Shown: positions 1 through 11,896 of the stretch, piece by piece | Numbering within the stretch: position 1 is the first letter of the stretch | Layout: each line of letters begins with the position of its first letter | Assembly (NCBI GenBank): GCA_036785325.1 | Contig: JAXIVH010000161.1 | Location: 283,550-347,549, forward strand | Source: Urophycis tenuis | Lineage: Eukaryota > Chordata > Actinopteri > Gadiformes > Phycidae | Length of the DNA stretch: 64,000 nucleotides | Direction of reading: 5' to 3' | Position numbers and translations under genes: made by a program | Notes under the pieces: generated by a model | Databases searched by the model: none | The model's input: the letters and a program-made list of their open reading frames with translations, nothing else | What the model was told of the DNA's origin: nothing

Positions 1-669
1 CTCAACAACTCCTCCCCCCCGGCCGGGATGAAATTAATTCTTAACTGGTGTTGTGTTAAGATCACAAGGGCTGCTTCCACTCATAAGAAGGGAGGGGAAA
101 GAACGTTTTTTTTGTTTTTTTGTTTTTCAAACTGGCGGACATAGCCTGAGCTGCAGAACAATTTAGTGCATAGAATGCCAAGACCGTGGTGGAGGTGGTG
201 GTGGGGCCGAGCGGTACAGAAGCGGCGTGATCAAACGTCATTTCGAAAGCGCAAATGGAGATGAATTTTAGGGAAGAAAGAAAAACACCACAAACGATCG
301 AAAAAAAAGACTAAAACGGCGAGTAAAAAAACGTCAGCGAAAGAAAAACTGAAACACGGGCGAATAAACGACGACGTTGTTACAAGGGGGTTCCACTGCT
401 TTGGAAAGATTTGTGGCCCTAAGCCCCCCCCCCCCCCCCACCACCCCCCCTCCCCTTTGTCTGGATGCCAAACCACTTGAAGTGACCCTCATTCATGCAG
501 TTAAAACCAGAGGGCAGCGCAGGAATGTATGAAAAACTTAAGTCCTTTGTGGAAGCCTGGAAATAGCAAGATTTAAAAATGACCCCCGAGGGCCCCGGGG
601 GGCGCTCTCATTAGCCGCCCCGCACTCCTCCTCCGAACAGCGCTGTCCGCCGCCCGCTGCAGCGGAGAG

Positions 670-705
<36 letters not shown>

Positions 706-845
706 AGGAGGAGGGGGAGGTGGTGGTGGTGGTGGTGGCGGCGAGGAGAAGAAAAACTATTTTAATATGACTTGTCTTCCATTCAGGGGGAAGAACAGAA
801 AAATACTTTGATTTACTGTTCCTTAAAGGGGCAGGCGCCACCACT

Positions 846-885
<40 letters not shown>

Positions 886-1070
886 TTCCTTTTAAAATAA
901 ATAAAAAGCTCGTACGTGTTCTCTCTCACGTCATTCTATAGTGCACGTATTCGCGAAGACGTTTTATTAATTCCATTTGCCATGACCGAGCCGGTTCTAC
1001 ATCTCAGCAGACTTGAATGGGCCCTCGTTCCGTGCGATCGGCTGTCAGACGCACACACACAGGCACGCAC

Positions 1071-1270
1071 NNNNNNNNNNNNNNNNNNNNNNNNNNNNNN
1101 NNNNNNNNNNNNNNNNNNNNNNNNNNNNNNNNNNNNNNNNNNNNNNNNNNNNNNNNNNNNNNNNNNNNNNNNNNNNNNNNNNNNNNNNNNNNNNNNNNNN
1201 NNNNNNNNNNNNNNNNNNNNNNNNNNNNNNNNNNNNNNNNNNNNNNNNNNNNNNNNNNNNNNNNNNNNNN
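1071..1270. other. assembly gap (200 N)
   Basis: A run of exactly 200 N follows a short CA-rich sequence. The round length suggests a default gap size. Open frames reported across it are artefacts. Confidence 0.99.
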
Positions 1271-1872
1271 GGATTTAAATTACACTATCCAAAAAAGCTG
1301 GTAATAATTTACATGCTATTTCGGTGATAGTGAGGAATTCACTGGAGGGCAGTGTTCAGAGTTAATGACTTGTTCTGCGGCAGGGAGGGGAGGGGGGGGG
1401 GGGGTGCGCGTGCACACACACTGCACACACTGCACCCCCCCCCCCCCTTTAAATTCCTGCCATTGTTGGATGAATAGGGTGATTTGGTTTAATGCACACA
1501 CTGGGCCACAACAAGGAGGCTCTGTGGGTGTCAAAAGAGGACTACTGTATTTAATGTGCCCTATCACATTTACATTAAAGTCATTGAGCGGAACGACCTT
1601 ATCTGTGGAAATACTGGTCGCATAACTGGGTCACTTAGACATAACTCAACTAGTATCCCAGATGCCTGAATTACCATTTTAGAGTTTTCCCTGGGGAAAA
1701 ATCAAAGAAGCAGCAAATGAATACAATCTAATTTCCCTACAAGCTGTCTTTCCGAGCAGTGGAACACATGCATGGACTGCTGCCACATACTGAAGAGATG
1801 GCTTTGGACACCAGCCAAAGTGTTTTCCACAGCAATCAATACTGGCCTACTGCTGCAGTCCCCAGCCTGTCA

Positions 1873-1888
1873 GTGTGTGTGTGTGCGT

Positions 1889-1921
<33 letters not shown>

Positions 1922-1951
1922 CGCACGTGTGTGCGCGCACACGTGTGCATG
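1873..1951. repeat. (TG)n/(CG) mixed microsatellite
   Basis: Imperfect TG repeat with interspersed CG steps and short GCGCAC/GTGCGC inverted segments. Alternating purine-pyrimidine of this kind can adopt Z-DNA. Confidence 0.9.
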
Positions 1952-2139
1952 GCTGTTTTAGTGCCAAAAGCCTGCACTGTATGTGTGCCAAAGCCTTGTC
2001 AGCTTGAGGTGGGGGGGGGGGGGGGGGGGACGACAAAATAGAAGAGGTCAGATGAAATCAGAGGTGATGATAATAACACATTAATATAATATGATCTAGA
2101 AATACCATCCCTGCTTGTGTCTGCTTGTGAAGACATATG

Positions 2140-2223
2140 CATATATATATATATATATGGGAATTCACACCACTGAGGATATTATATATGCACGTATTAT
2201 GTTGTCAAATATTTCTGTGAATA

Positions 2224-2278
<55 letters not shown>
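2140..2278. repeat. two (TA)n microsatellites
   Basis: Short (AT)n at about 2140-2158 and a longer run at about 2228-2278, separated by AT-rich unique sequence. Confidence 0.9.
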
Positions 2279-2280
<2 letters not shown>

Positions 2281-2518
2281 ACATTTTAGCACTATACTAA
2301 ACGCTGCATGTCACTCAGTAACAAGTGTTAGACAGATGTCACTGGTGTGTTGTGGCAGTTTGCAGATGGACAAACGGAGGCGAGCCCCACTGGAGGGCAG
2401 GGTCTGTGGGACGGGGCAGCGTGACTCAAAGCCTGCTCTGGAGCGCCCACAGTGCCCAGCGATGGCTGGTAGACACTGCTCGTCACACGGATATACTATG
2501 AACACCACCCCCCCCCAA

Positions 2519-2581
2519 CACACACACACACTCACACTCACACTCACACTCACACTCACACTCACACACACACACACAGAC
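2519..2581. repeat. (CA)n with (CACACT)n core
   Basis: CA repeat whose middle is a hexamer array CACACT, preceded by a C run. Confidence 0.9.
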
Positions 2582-4339
2582 ACTTAATTATTAACTTGGA
2601 ATATGGCTTTTAACAAACCCTGTGTACATACAACAAAAAAAGATAGAACCGTGAATGTCCCTCCCCAACGATGTGAACGGTGTTTTGTCGAAACAAATTG
2701 CTAGGATTGACACAGGGTTGACTTTTTGTTAACCCGAATCGCTATTTCCATCTCTGTTGAAATGGCTGGCAGCATTTAAAAGAAATGGACCTGCAGCAGC
2801 CCTGTGTGACAGAATCAAAACTAGCCCAGTAGGTCCTGGGTTGGTCTCTCTTGTCACTGCCTGCCTCGCACAGCACAACCTGAAGCCTGCAACCTGGGAA
2901 GGGCAGTGACTGAGTAAAGAAAACACCTGAGAAATAACCAGGAAATTACTCTCAACGTTAAACCTCTGCATTCACAACACAACAGTGAATCAGTCATCCA
3001 TTTCTCTTTCTTTTCCAGGCGGTTCAATAAAGCTCTGTTTTGATGTTCACGTTTTGAAAAGAGCAGTGTGTTTGGCATTCGGCTTCAGGCTTAAGATAAT
3101 TGCTATCTCAAGATACAAGATATGAGCTTTAGCTCCCATAGCCCCACGTCGTCTTTGATCTGCGGGGGGAAAGTAGAGGGAGCTGGTTGTGTGTCAAATG
3201 TCTGGCCAGTGATTTAGTTCTGTGTTTTAGCTAAATGTAAATCTGATTCAGTGTGAATTCAATTCGTGTTTAAGTCGAGACACAAGGTGGAATGAATGAA
3301 TGTGTCAGGAAGAATTACAGGAATCAAAAATGCACAGGGAGCTCGGGGCTGTATCATTACCACTGCTGTTATTTTCTCCTCCACTACACAAATCCTATAA
3401 CCCCTATATCGCCTTCACTGCTCCAGAGACACTGGCTATTATCCACATCATCTATATGACCTGATTTCTATCCACCATATGTTTGTCCATTACCCCCCAA
3501 ACTATAATGTCGTAACAGTGTCACATATGTGACTTCTTAACGACCAGATTTGCTGCAGGAAATAGATTGTGAGCAACTGTTTTTTTGTTGTTGTTGTTTG
3601 TTTTTGCTCCGTGATATTTGGTTGTGTTAAGTAATATTTCTGTCAAAGCTAATTCAAAATGGAAAAAAAGGGGCTGTTGACATTTTGTCAAAGTGTGGCT
3701 GGCTTTGTGTGTCAGGTTTACTCACTTGACTTGTTTATAGGTTTAGAGTTACACGTGAGCCTTTGCAGGCTGACTCATGCAGATTATTATTTCAGCGTTA
3801 CGGGGAAAAGTCAGTTTGCCACTGAAAAGACTCAGTGAAGGTCATAAAGTGACTTAGAGTTTGTCAGAGTCATTTCCACCGTCATATAATCAGGCTACAT
3901 CATTTGCAGGGACTGTGAGCTTTTCCAAGCCCTTGCAGGAAATTGAGGTCAATCTGCCAACAATGACAGTTACAATTAGAACACCATATCGTAATAGTAA
4001 TGTATAATAATAATTAAGCTTAAAATATTTCCCATCCTGATTGTGGTTTCAAATATGTATGTACATGGTGTACGGGTAATGTGCCATAATGCCAGGTGCT
4101 GCATAATTCATTCTAGGGAAATTGCCTTTGCTTCTCATATAAATTTTAACATTGTCATAAAATATGCATTCTACAACTGTTTCTATTGTTCTAGGCTCAT
4201 TACAGGACTATTGTTCGAATGCAGCGACACAAGTACAGAGTATGTATCCCTTTCTTGATGAGGGACCAAGTTCCTATAATCCTTTCCAGATATCCAGTAG
4301 ACTGGAATGTAAGCACTTTGCAATACAAATAAGTGTTTT

Positions 4340-4991
4340 GGAAAAGGGGCGGGGCTGACGTGTCCCTATTGCGCAAGCACATGGCCTCGGAATCGACGAC
4401 ACATGCACTTTAAGTAATTACTATATAATTGCATCGTGTTAAAGGCTATAGCGCGAGGGCTCGAGGAGATATCCGTTGATGGAGGAATTCTGCCATCATA
4501 GATGATAGCTTGTCTAAGCAGCGAGCCATAAATAGCAACCTTTCTCATGAAAAGGAAATGTGATAGCCACTCTATTACTCAAGAGGAAAGAATGTAAGTA
4601 AACCATCAGCGTAGCAGTCAAGTACAAACCCGGCTTTGTCCTTCCTCATAAACAATAGGACAACACTAGAGAGAACAATTTCCACCTAACCACAGTCAAA
4701 ACAAGAGCCGGGCAGTCATGAAAGTGTCGCTGTGGGTTGTTAAATAATATCAATAAGGATTAATGGCAGCGGCGTGGATCGTGGACACATTATTTATTGA
4801 AGGGCCAACAAGAAAAGGCATCGCCACAAACTAATCAAAGTAATGCAATAGAGGAGAGCAGTGTAACCGGAGCACAGGCGTCACATATGGCCACCGTCAA
4901 TCACAACTATTGCCTAAAAGGGCAACAATAGAGGCGTTTTAAGTGGTGTTGCAAATATGAGCTGACAATATATTACGCGGGGGATTACATT

Positions 4992-5023
<32 letters not shown>

Positions 5024-5520
5024 CAAAGATTATTATGCAAATCGCGGAGAATAGATACGACATGTCAGCAACTGTCTGGCGTGCTTTACGAACGCTTCAT
5101 CCAATGGCCCGGCAGTGATCGAGGCATCGCAACCTATCGCGCCAGACCATCTAAAGACACTTTAATCCTATGTGCGTCCATTACTATTTCGCAATTTCCG
5201 GCCTTATGTCATGCATTTGACACGCATTGCGAATAAATGAAATGACAGCGCCTACACTCGCAGGGATTCTTGCGGATTTTCCCCTCTCCTAATAATGAAG
5301 CCCATAGCGCGCAGCGGCGAGTCTTATTGAGCGCAGCTGGACAAGTGCACATTCAGCAATTGACAGCACAATGAACAGAGATATGGTTCAACCAGAGCCC
5401 GAGAACAAATAAAACGCCGCTGCAAGTCAATTGCTCGTCGCTCTTAATACTCAAATACATCAATGTCGGCAAATCAATGCACTCGTTTATGGATGTTTAC
5501 AACAGACATACAAACTGACA
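4340..5520. promoter_or_regulatory. candidate conserved non-coding block in arid5b intron 2
   Basis: About 1.2 kb with little repeat content apart from one (CT)n at about 4999-5022. It has a mixed, information-rich composition and many short motifs typical of developmental enhancers (ACAAT/ATTGT Sox-like, TAAT and ATAAA homeobox-like, a TGACGT half-site near 4357). It stands out from the AT-rich or repeat-filled flanks. Conservation cannot be measured here, so this is a compositional inference only. Confidence 0.3.
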
Positions 5521-5737
5521 AGAGGGGGGGGGGGGGGGGGGGGGGGAGAGCTTTGCCAAGAGACACGGCGCCATAAAGGTGTCATTCAATAAAAGTACAA
5601 GAGAACATGCATGAGAACATGAGCACAGCATCGAGAGGCGAGACAACGCCAAGCCGTGACACAAAGCAGGGATACGGGATGGTAGCGCGACAACATAATG
5701 ACATAGTGTACTTATGAATACATGTCGATATGCTCAC

Positions 5738-6356
5738 CTCTCCATGGCTGACGGAGCGTCCCTTGGGGGTATCCTCGGGTAGGAAATAAAGTTTAGAGCT
5801 AGATAAAAGTTGTTTGCTCGTCCTTTCTTCCCACAGCAGCTGAAGCTCCGCAATACAAATAGGGTCCCCAGGTTTACATCGGACGAAGAAAAAGTCTCCG
5901 AGCGACAGGATTCTCGGTTTGCCGTCCAGGCTGTGACATTTAAAGGCTTTGTAGAATATATATGGTCCATGTAAACCGCAAGACGAGCCCACCCACTGTA
6001 GAGGGGAAAAACAGCAATTGAGGAATTAATTCGTGAGGTAAAATCCCATTTGTCATTTAAATCTCGACCATCCATAACACAAATAAATGACAGTGTCACC
6101 GGGTAGTAACAGAGCATACAATCAGAAAGATTAGGCTGGAAAACGTGTACATGTTACGCGCTTGTTTAGAATCGATGTAACTATTTTTATCTGTTGCAAT
6201 TATATGACAAAGATGTAATCGTATACAATGTGAGAGGTCAATGTTTCACTGCGTACGTTGAATAGCATTAAGTGTTTTGGTTGGATTAGCCTAATTATAA
6301 AAAGGCATATATGTATGGTTGATCAGAAACCTTACCTTCAGTGAGTTCGGCTCCAT
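5738..6356 (-). CDS. arid5b: AT-rich interactive domain protein 5B, first two coding exons (partial gene)
   Basis: ARID5B is a nuclear protein that binds AT-rich DNA through its ARID domain and works with the PHF2 histone demethylase in metabolic and developmental gene control. Coding exon 1 (6336-6356) encodes MEPNSLK and ends in a consensus donor (AAG|gtaag). Intron 1 is 340 bp. Exon 2 (5738-5995) starts after a pyrimidine-rich ctacag acceptor and encodes 86 residues beginning WVGSSCGLHGPYIFYKAF, including LSLGDFFFVRC and ICIAELQLLWEERT, which closely match the vertebrate ARID5B N-terminus. It ends HGE before a gtgagc donor. Both exons are phase 0. The start is fixed by the conserved MEPNSL. 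The ARID domain and remaining exons are off the left edge. The closest paralogue, ARID5A, is less likely because of the near-identity to the ARID5B N-terminus. Confidence 0.94.
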
Positions 6357-8560
6357 CTCGACGTTATGAATTGATTAAACTCAACACGCTCTCCAAACTT
6401 GCTGGCTTGAATGGATTGCCGCAGGTCCTGGAAGGACAGTAGCTCGTGGGGACGTTGAAAGTCAGCAATATTCAACAAATGAAGAATTAAAAATGTTTCA
6501 AAATAGCATATTTAATTCATGAACGATTCATTGAGACATGCGTATTCATTTTAGAATTAATATGTCGTATATGCATTTTCCACATCAAAATATGCCTTGC
6601 AATGCACCTTGTACTCTAATAAATAGATATACTTCACTATATTTGTTACATTTATTCATTTAAATTGATAGGGCCAGTATTTAGTTATGCATGTATCTCA
6701 AATATAACCAAACGCATTGCCTTAAACGCCTTTACATATTTTATATGTCCATTTCCAGGTTTTGGGAAATATATTTCTTCCAGGACTTGAGTAAAAGACG
6801 TTCAGTATGAAAGCACATTTCTCACAGTAATGATAGCAGGGCGCTCACTGTGGATGCATTCAAGAAACAATGTTATATGAAAGTTAATAGGGCTATCAAA
6901 TGTTTCCTCAAAAGACATTGTGTAACCCACGAGGTAGTAGCCTACACTCGCTTAGCCTAAGAGGATTTGGAATGCTTTATGACTGGAACGTGAAGGTTGA
7001 CGGTTTAAACGTTTTGCACCTTTATATTTTACAAGCTTTCAAAGAAAGAAGGAAATTATGAGGCGGACGTCACGAGATTCACGGTGCGGTCCATTATGTC
7101 AGAATAAATCTTCATTTTAAAATGCTGCAATTGGACGAAAATTTCAATTTTCCCCAGTTTGGGTTTATTAAGCATAAGCCTTTTATAATCGCGTGTCTAA
7201 TCATAGCTAAAATCGAATATTCATGAATAATCAAAACAATTTATTTTATTATCCAAATGGTAACTTTTTCATCCACGTCAGATTGACGTCGAGCAGATCA
7301 TTTCAATCGATGCAGGGCTGGGTTAATCTATTACATCTCCCCCCGATGCATGTATGATGTTTATCAAGTGTCTTAAGCGTCAATTGAGAGAATCCCTCTG
7401 TGGTCCACTGCGGTGCGCTGTTCTCCGCTGCCGTCGACCCTTGGCCCGCTTTTCTCCCTCCGATCGCACACCGCGGTGCAACAGCGACACAGCGGCTGTT
7501 TGAGGTATTACACAATACGCTTTCTCCCAAGGGACTTATCAATGGACATATAATGCAGGGAGATTTATTCTCATCAAATTAAGTGTTTCCAGGAAACAAT
7601 CTTTGATGGGTAAAGCTAGCTGTTGATATTTTACTGGCAGTACACACTTGAGCATCCATTGAATCAAGGCCGACGTATAGATAACAGTCAACACACTGTG
7701 TCCTCAGGTTGAACTGAGCTCTCAGATAGCAGAGATAAGGTCATAAACACTGAGTAGTAGAGATCTAATGGTCGCTTCTAGAGAAACAAATGACCTGATA
7801 GTAGTCAAATAAATATGATACAACAAAAACGAACGCATAGGCTATAACAGGATGAAATATTAGCTAGTAGGCTAAGCTACACAGTGTCCCAATGGGGAAT
7901 ACAATGTAACTCAGATATAAATGTGTTAAGATACATTTGGTTATGCCCACATCTATGGAAATCTAATCTCTCTTATTAGTTATGAGATGACAATATATCT
8001 TCCACGCAAAATGCATGCGCTCTCTAAAACCAGAAGGCATGCACATATGTGAGCCCGTGGGAAAGGTGGCTTCAGAGAGAGGGACGTTGTTCTTCCACTG
8101 GAGATGACTGCAGGGTTTCCTGGAGTGTGGGTTAGATTCAATCCCATATAGAGCTACAAGTCTCACAATTATCTCCCTTGATTTCTCCTCAGGCCATTTC
8201 AATGACTGAATCAATGGGGTTGCATTGTTAATGGCAGCCGGCATAATGAAGTCTCTGGTTAATCAATGGCACTACTCCAGCTCTTATCTGGTAATTGAAA
8301 GTGCTGGATTGTCAAGAGCAAAGAGCCCGCGAGCAGCAGGTTGTAACCGGGGACATTCTGATGCAAATAAGACGGTTTGATGTGGCGCTGCGCCGTGAGC
8401 GAGCGGAGCTACGTGTTGTTGACCGATCGGCATTCAAAGCCATCATAATGAAAACATGAGGGAGGCAATGGGAGATGATGTGAGAAAAAAAAAAACAGCC
8501 GGGTTCATAACGATACTTTGACTTGGCTTAGAGAGTCACGTGTGACGCGGTGTCTCAGGG
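6357..8560 (-). promoter_or_regulatory. arid5b 5' UTR and upstream region (extent unknown)
   Basis: Sequence upstream of the arid5b start codon must hold its 5' UTR and probably its core promoter, but I cannot place the transcription start. Almost no simple repeats occur here, unlike the rest of the window. Subregions 7060-7540 (CpG-containing, with TGACGT at about 7285) and 8280-8560 look information-rich. An upstream untranslated exon is possible. Confidence 0.35.
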
Positions 8561-8957
8561 AAGCCACAAACATCCATCTGCTTTATTCATCTGCTTACAT
8601 CTGCTCACTGTGCTGGGGGTCAGGGTTGCACAGTATTACATGAAGGACCAGATTGCAATTATTTTGATTAACGTTGGGGATAGTGATGCGCTTATTGTGA
8701 CGATGCAATTTGGAAGTCTATTGTGGATGTGTCTTGTAAGTTGTTTACTGAATAATGCAATGTTGATACACAGACGTATTGGAAACATATGTTCAGTGAA
8801 ATGAAACGATAAGGAGTGATGCTATGGTAAGTAGACATGAATCCAGAATCCCATGAAACCCAACATGTTTTGGGGGTTTTTATTGGGAGGGTGGTGAGTG
8901 ATTTTGTTGTGTTTTTTCACTAGGTTTTCTTTTCTGTTTCAGTCTATGTACTATGTA

Positions 8958-9118
<161 letters not shown>

Positions 9119-9463
9119 AATTAGGGCATGGCAAGCATGTTCATGATTACATTTCACTTGCCAGATGGAACTGCATATGACTGTATTGCCTATGTTTTGA
9201 TCATTCAAAACATGTAGCTGAACCTAAAGGATTCCAGTTTTCAATATGAATGTATATCATTTAAAGGGTATTGTTTTGTCACAACACAATAACAGTAATA
9301 AAGTAAAAATGGCAGGGAAAGAAGGAGTGTAGTCAAATGGTTTCTGTTGTGTGTGCTACCATTAGCAACCGTGAACGTTCCTGCAATGTTTTATTTGTTC
9401 GTTCAGCACAGGTGTTCAGCAGTCCACTTAATGAGGTAACCTCAGCAGGGAGCTGAAGTACAC

Positions 9464-9776
<313 letters not shown>

Positions 9777-10400
9777 AATAGTAAACTGGGGCTAGGTCTG
9801 AAAACCACAGCAAAGGAAACCAAAAACTCAATAAAACAGCATAGACTGAATGAATTCAGAGGCGTTTCAGTGTGAATTGTGAGCTTGTTCACAGTTCTAT
9901 TCATTTGCTGCATTAGTCATCAAAGGCTGCAAATGGATGCCAGATTGCCAGATACTTAAGGATCATAATTATTTAATGATAAATGGCTGACAATTACCGT
10001 GAATAAGGCTATTGGGTGCTATACATCCATGTGGAAAATGTATTGTAGAATTGGTATCGGGGCACGATGGCCTCTCATTATCTGTTAACCCTCTGCACGC
10101 TCCCAAACACTTTGCCCTGTTGGTCTTCATCCATCATCAGTGGAAGCCCTTGGACTATTAAAAATCCATCAAGTGAATTTGTTCCTGGGCACACGTTTCG
10201 ATAGTAACTTTACACCTGTGACTTTGTGCACGTATAATCACATTACAATGGCCCCCGTCTGGAGGATTACTTTGAAAGGTGATCTGAGCACTGTTACCAG
10301 GCTAACTTTAGCCCCATGCACACGTCATAACACAGTCTTCACTATCTATTCATTCACCTGCAAATCCACCTTTATACTCAACACAGTGGGCCGCCCGCAT

Positions 10401-10519
10401 ATGCTCACACACGCACACACGCACACACACACACACACGCACGCACACACACACACAGACACGCACACGCACACACGCACACACACGCACACGCACGCAC
10501 ACGCACGCACACGAACACG

Positions 10520-10562
<43 letters not shown>
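10401..10562. repeat. (CA)n/(CACG) microsatellite
   Basis: Imperfect CA repeat with frequent ACGC interruptions. No coding potential. Confidence 0.93.
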
Positions 10563-11136
10563 AATCTAATTACTTATTTTAAGAGCACATTTAATCAGAA
10601 TGGAGGTCAGATGTGACCATGGTGAAGGACTCAGGTCTTCTCTCTCTGTTGATGTTAGAAGCTGTCTTGCGTAGGATGGATTTGAAGTGATGCACCACAG
10701 ATAACATTGATGAGTCTTTCTCATCTTGATGCTTCCCACCGGGTATCAGAAGCCTATATGGTGTGAAAATGACGTGACATTTTTAAACCTTTGTTCTGCT
10801 GATTATCTAGAAGCAATGTTCCTCATTGTACATTGCATGCCTTTTGTTCCACCATTCCAAACCATCTGGAGTCATTTACGTGATCTGCTGTGATTGTGAA
10901 GCGACGCACTGTGTACAGCAACATAATATGACTTGGAGTACGTGCAGCTGAACATCACAGCGCTTTATTTTTTTTTGTTTAGGTTATTTCTGGCGCAGCG
11001 AGCGTACATTTGCCTTATTGATGGAGAGTGTTCATCCGAATCAGAAACAATCAAACCACTTAAATATGCTGGTCTCTTACCCACCCATCTGCATACACAT
11101 CAGCACACGCACCAACCCATGCACAATAGCACTGGC

Positions 11137-11139
<3 letters not shown>

Positions 11140-11211
<72 letters not shown>

Positions 11212-11254
11212 CACACACGCACACTCACACACGCACACACGCACACACACATAC

Positions 11255-11298
<44 letters not shown>

Positions 11299-11334
11299 CA
11301 TGACACACACACACACACAGATTTACACACATAC
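11140..11334. repeat. (CA)n microsatellite
   Basis: CA repeat with scattered G and T interruptions. The frames over it are low-complexity only. Confidence 0.93.
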
Positions 11335-11814
11335 ACGTATTTCTGGGATTAGACCTATAAATAATTCATTTATGCAAATGTGCGATGGCGTATAAATGCA
11401 AAAGATAAGGGTGATTGAAAATCCATTTTGCTGGACTGAGTTACAACTGCCTCTGTGCTGTGACTGCTTTTGGTACAGATATTTAAAGTGAACACTTAAA
11501 AAAAAAGTATATTTTCTGAAGAAAAAAGCAAAAGGCCAATACCTCCACATCTGAGTAACACATCAATATGAAGATGTCCTGAGGTTTGACCATTTGGTGT
11601 AATGCAGTGCTTACATCACTTGGGTAATAGAGCCCATGGGTCACACAGTAATCCACCCTGACTACAAGGAGAGTGACCTAAGACTGCAGCATCTGTATGA
11701 TGCATAACTGCTGTGTTCCACTTCAGACAATGCATTGTTATAAAACCAGGATGGATGTCAACTAAGAGCCCATCATTCAATGGGCCATTATTCCCTCTGG
11801 ATTATAACACTATT

Positions 11815-11816
<2 letters not shown>

Positions 11817-11875
<59 letters not shown>

Positions 11876-11896
11876 GCGTGTGTGTGTGTGTGTGTG
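11817..11896. repeat. (TG)n microsatellite
   Basis: About 80 bp of TG with two CG steps near its 3' end. Confidence 0.93.

Larger units (their letters stand above)
1..5737 (-). other. arid5b: arid5b intron 2 (partial), non-coding
   Basis: This stretch lies downstream of arid5b coding exon 2 in the gene's direction. I find no translation matching the next expected exon, so it is read as the start of a long intron 2. It holds a GC-rich, homopolymer-rich patch (about 420-890, with long C runs and AGG/TGG triplet runs), a 200-bp gap, TG/CA, TA and CT microsatellites, a G run at 5523-5546, and a less repetitive stretch around 4340-5520. The GC-rich patch could be an internal promoter, since ARID5B is known to have a shorter isoform, but nothing here proves that. 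Confidence 0.6.

Noticed and set aside
5582..5737. Extension of arid5b exon 2 into the following sequence
   Set aside because: The homology stops at HGE with a consensus gtgagc donor, and the downstream frame is intronic read-through.
10140..10616. 158-codon plus-strand frame
   Set aside because: Half of it is CA repeat, and the rest shows no family resemblance.
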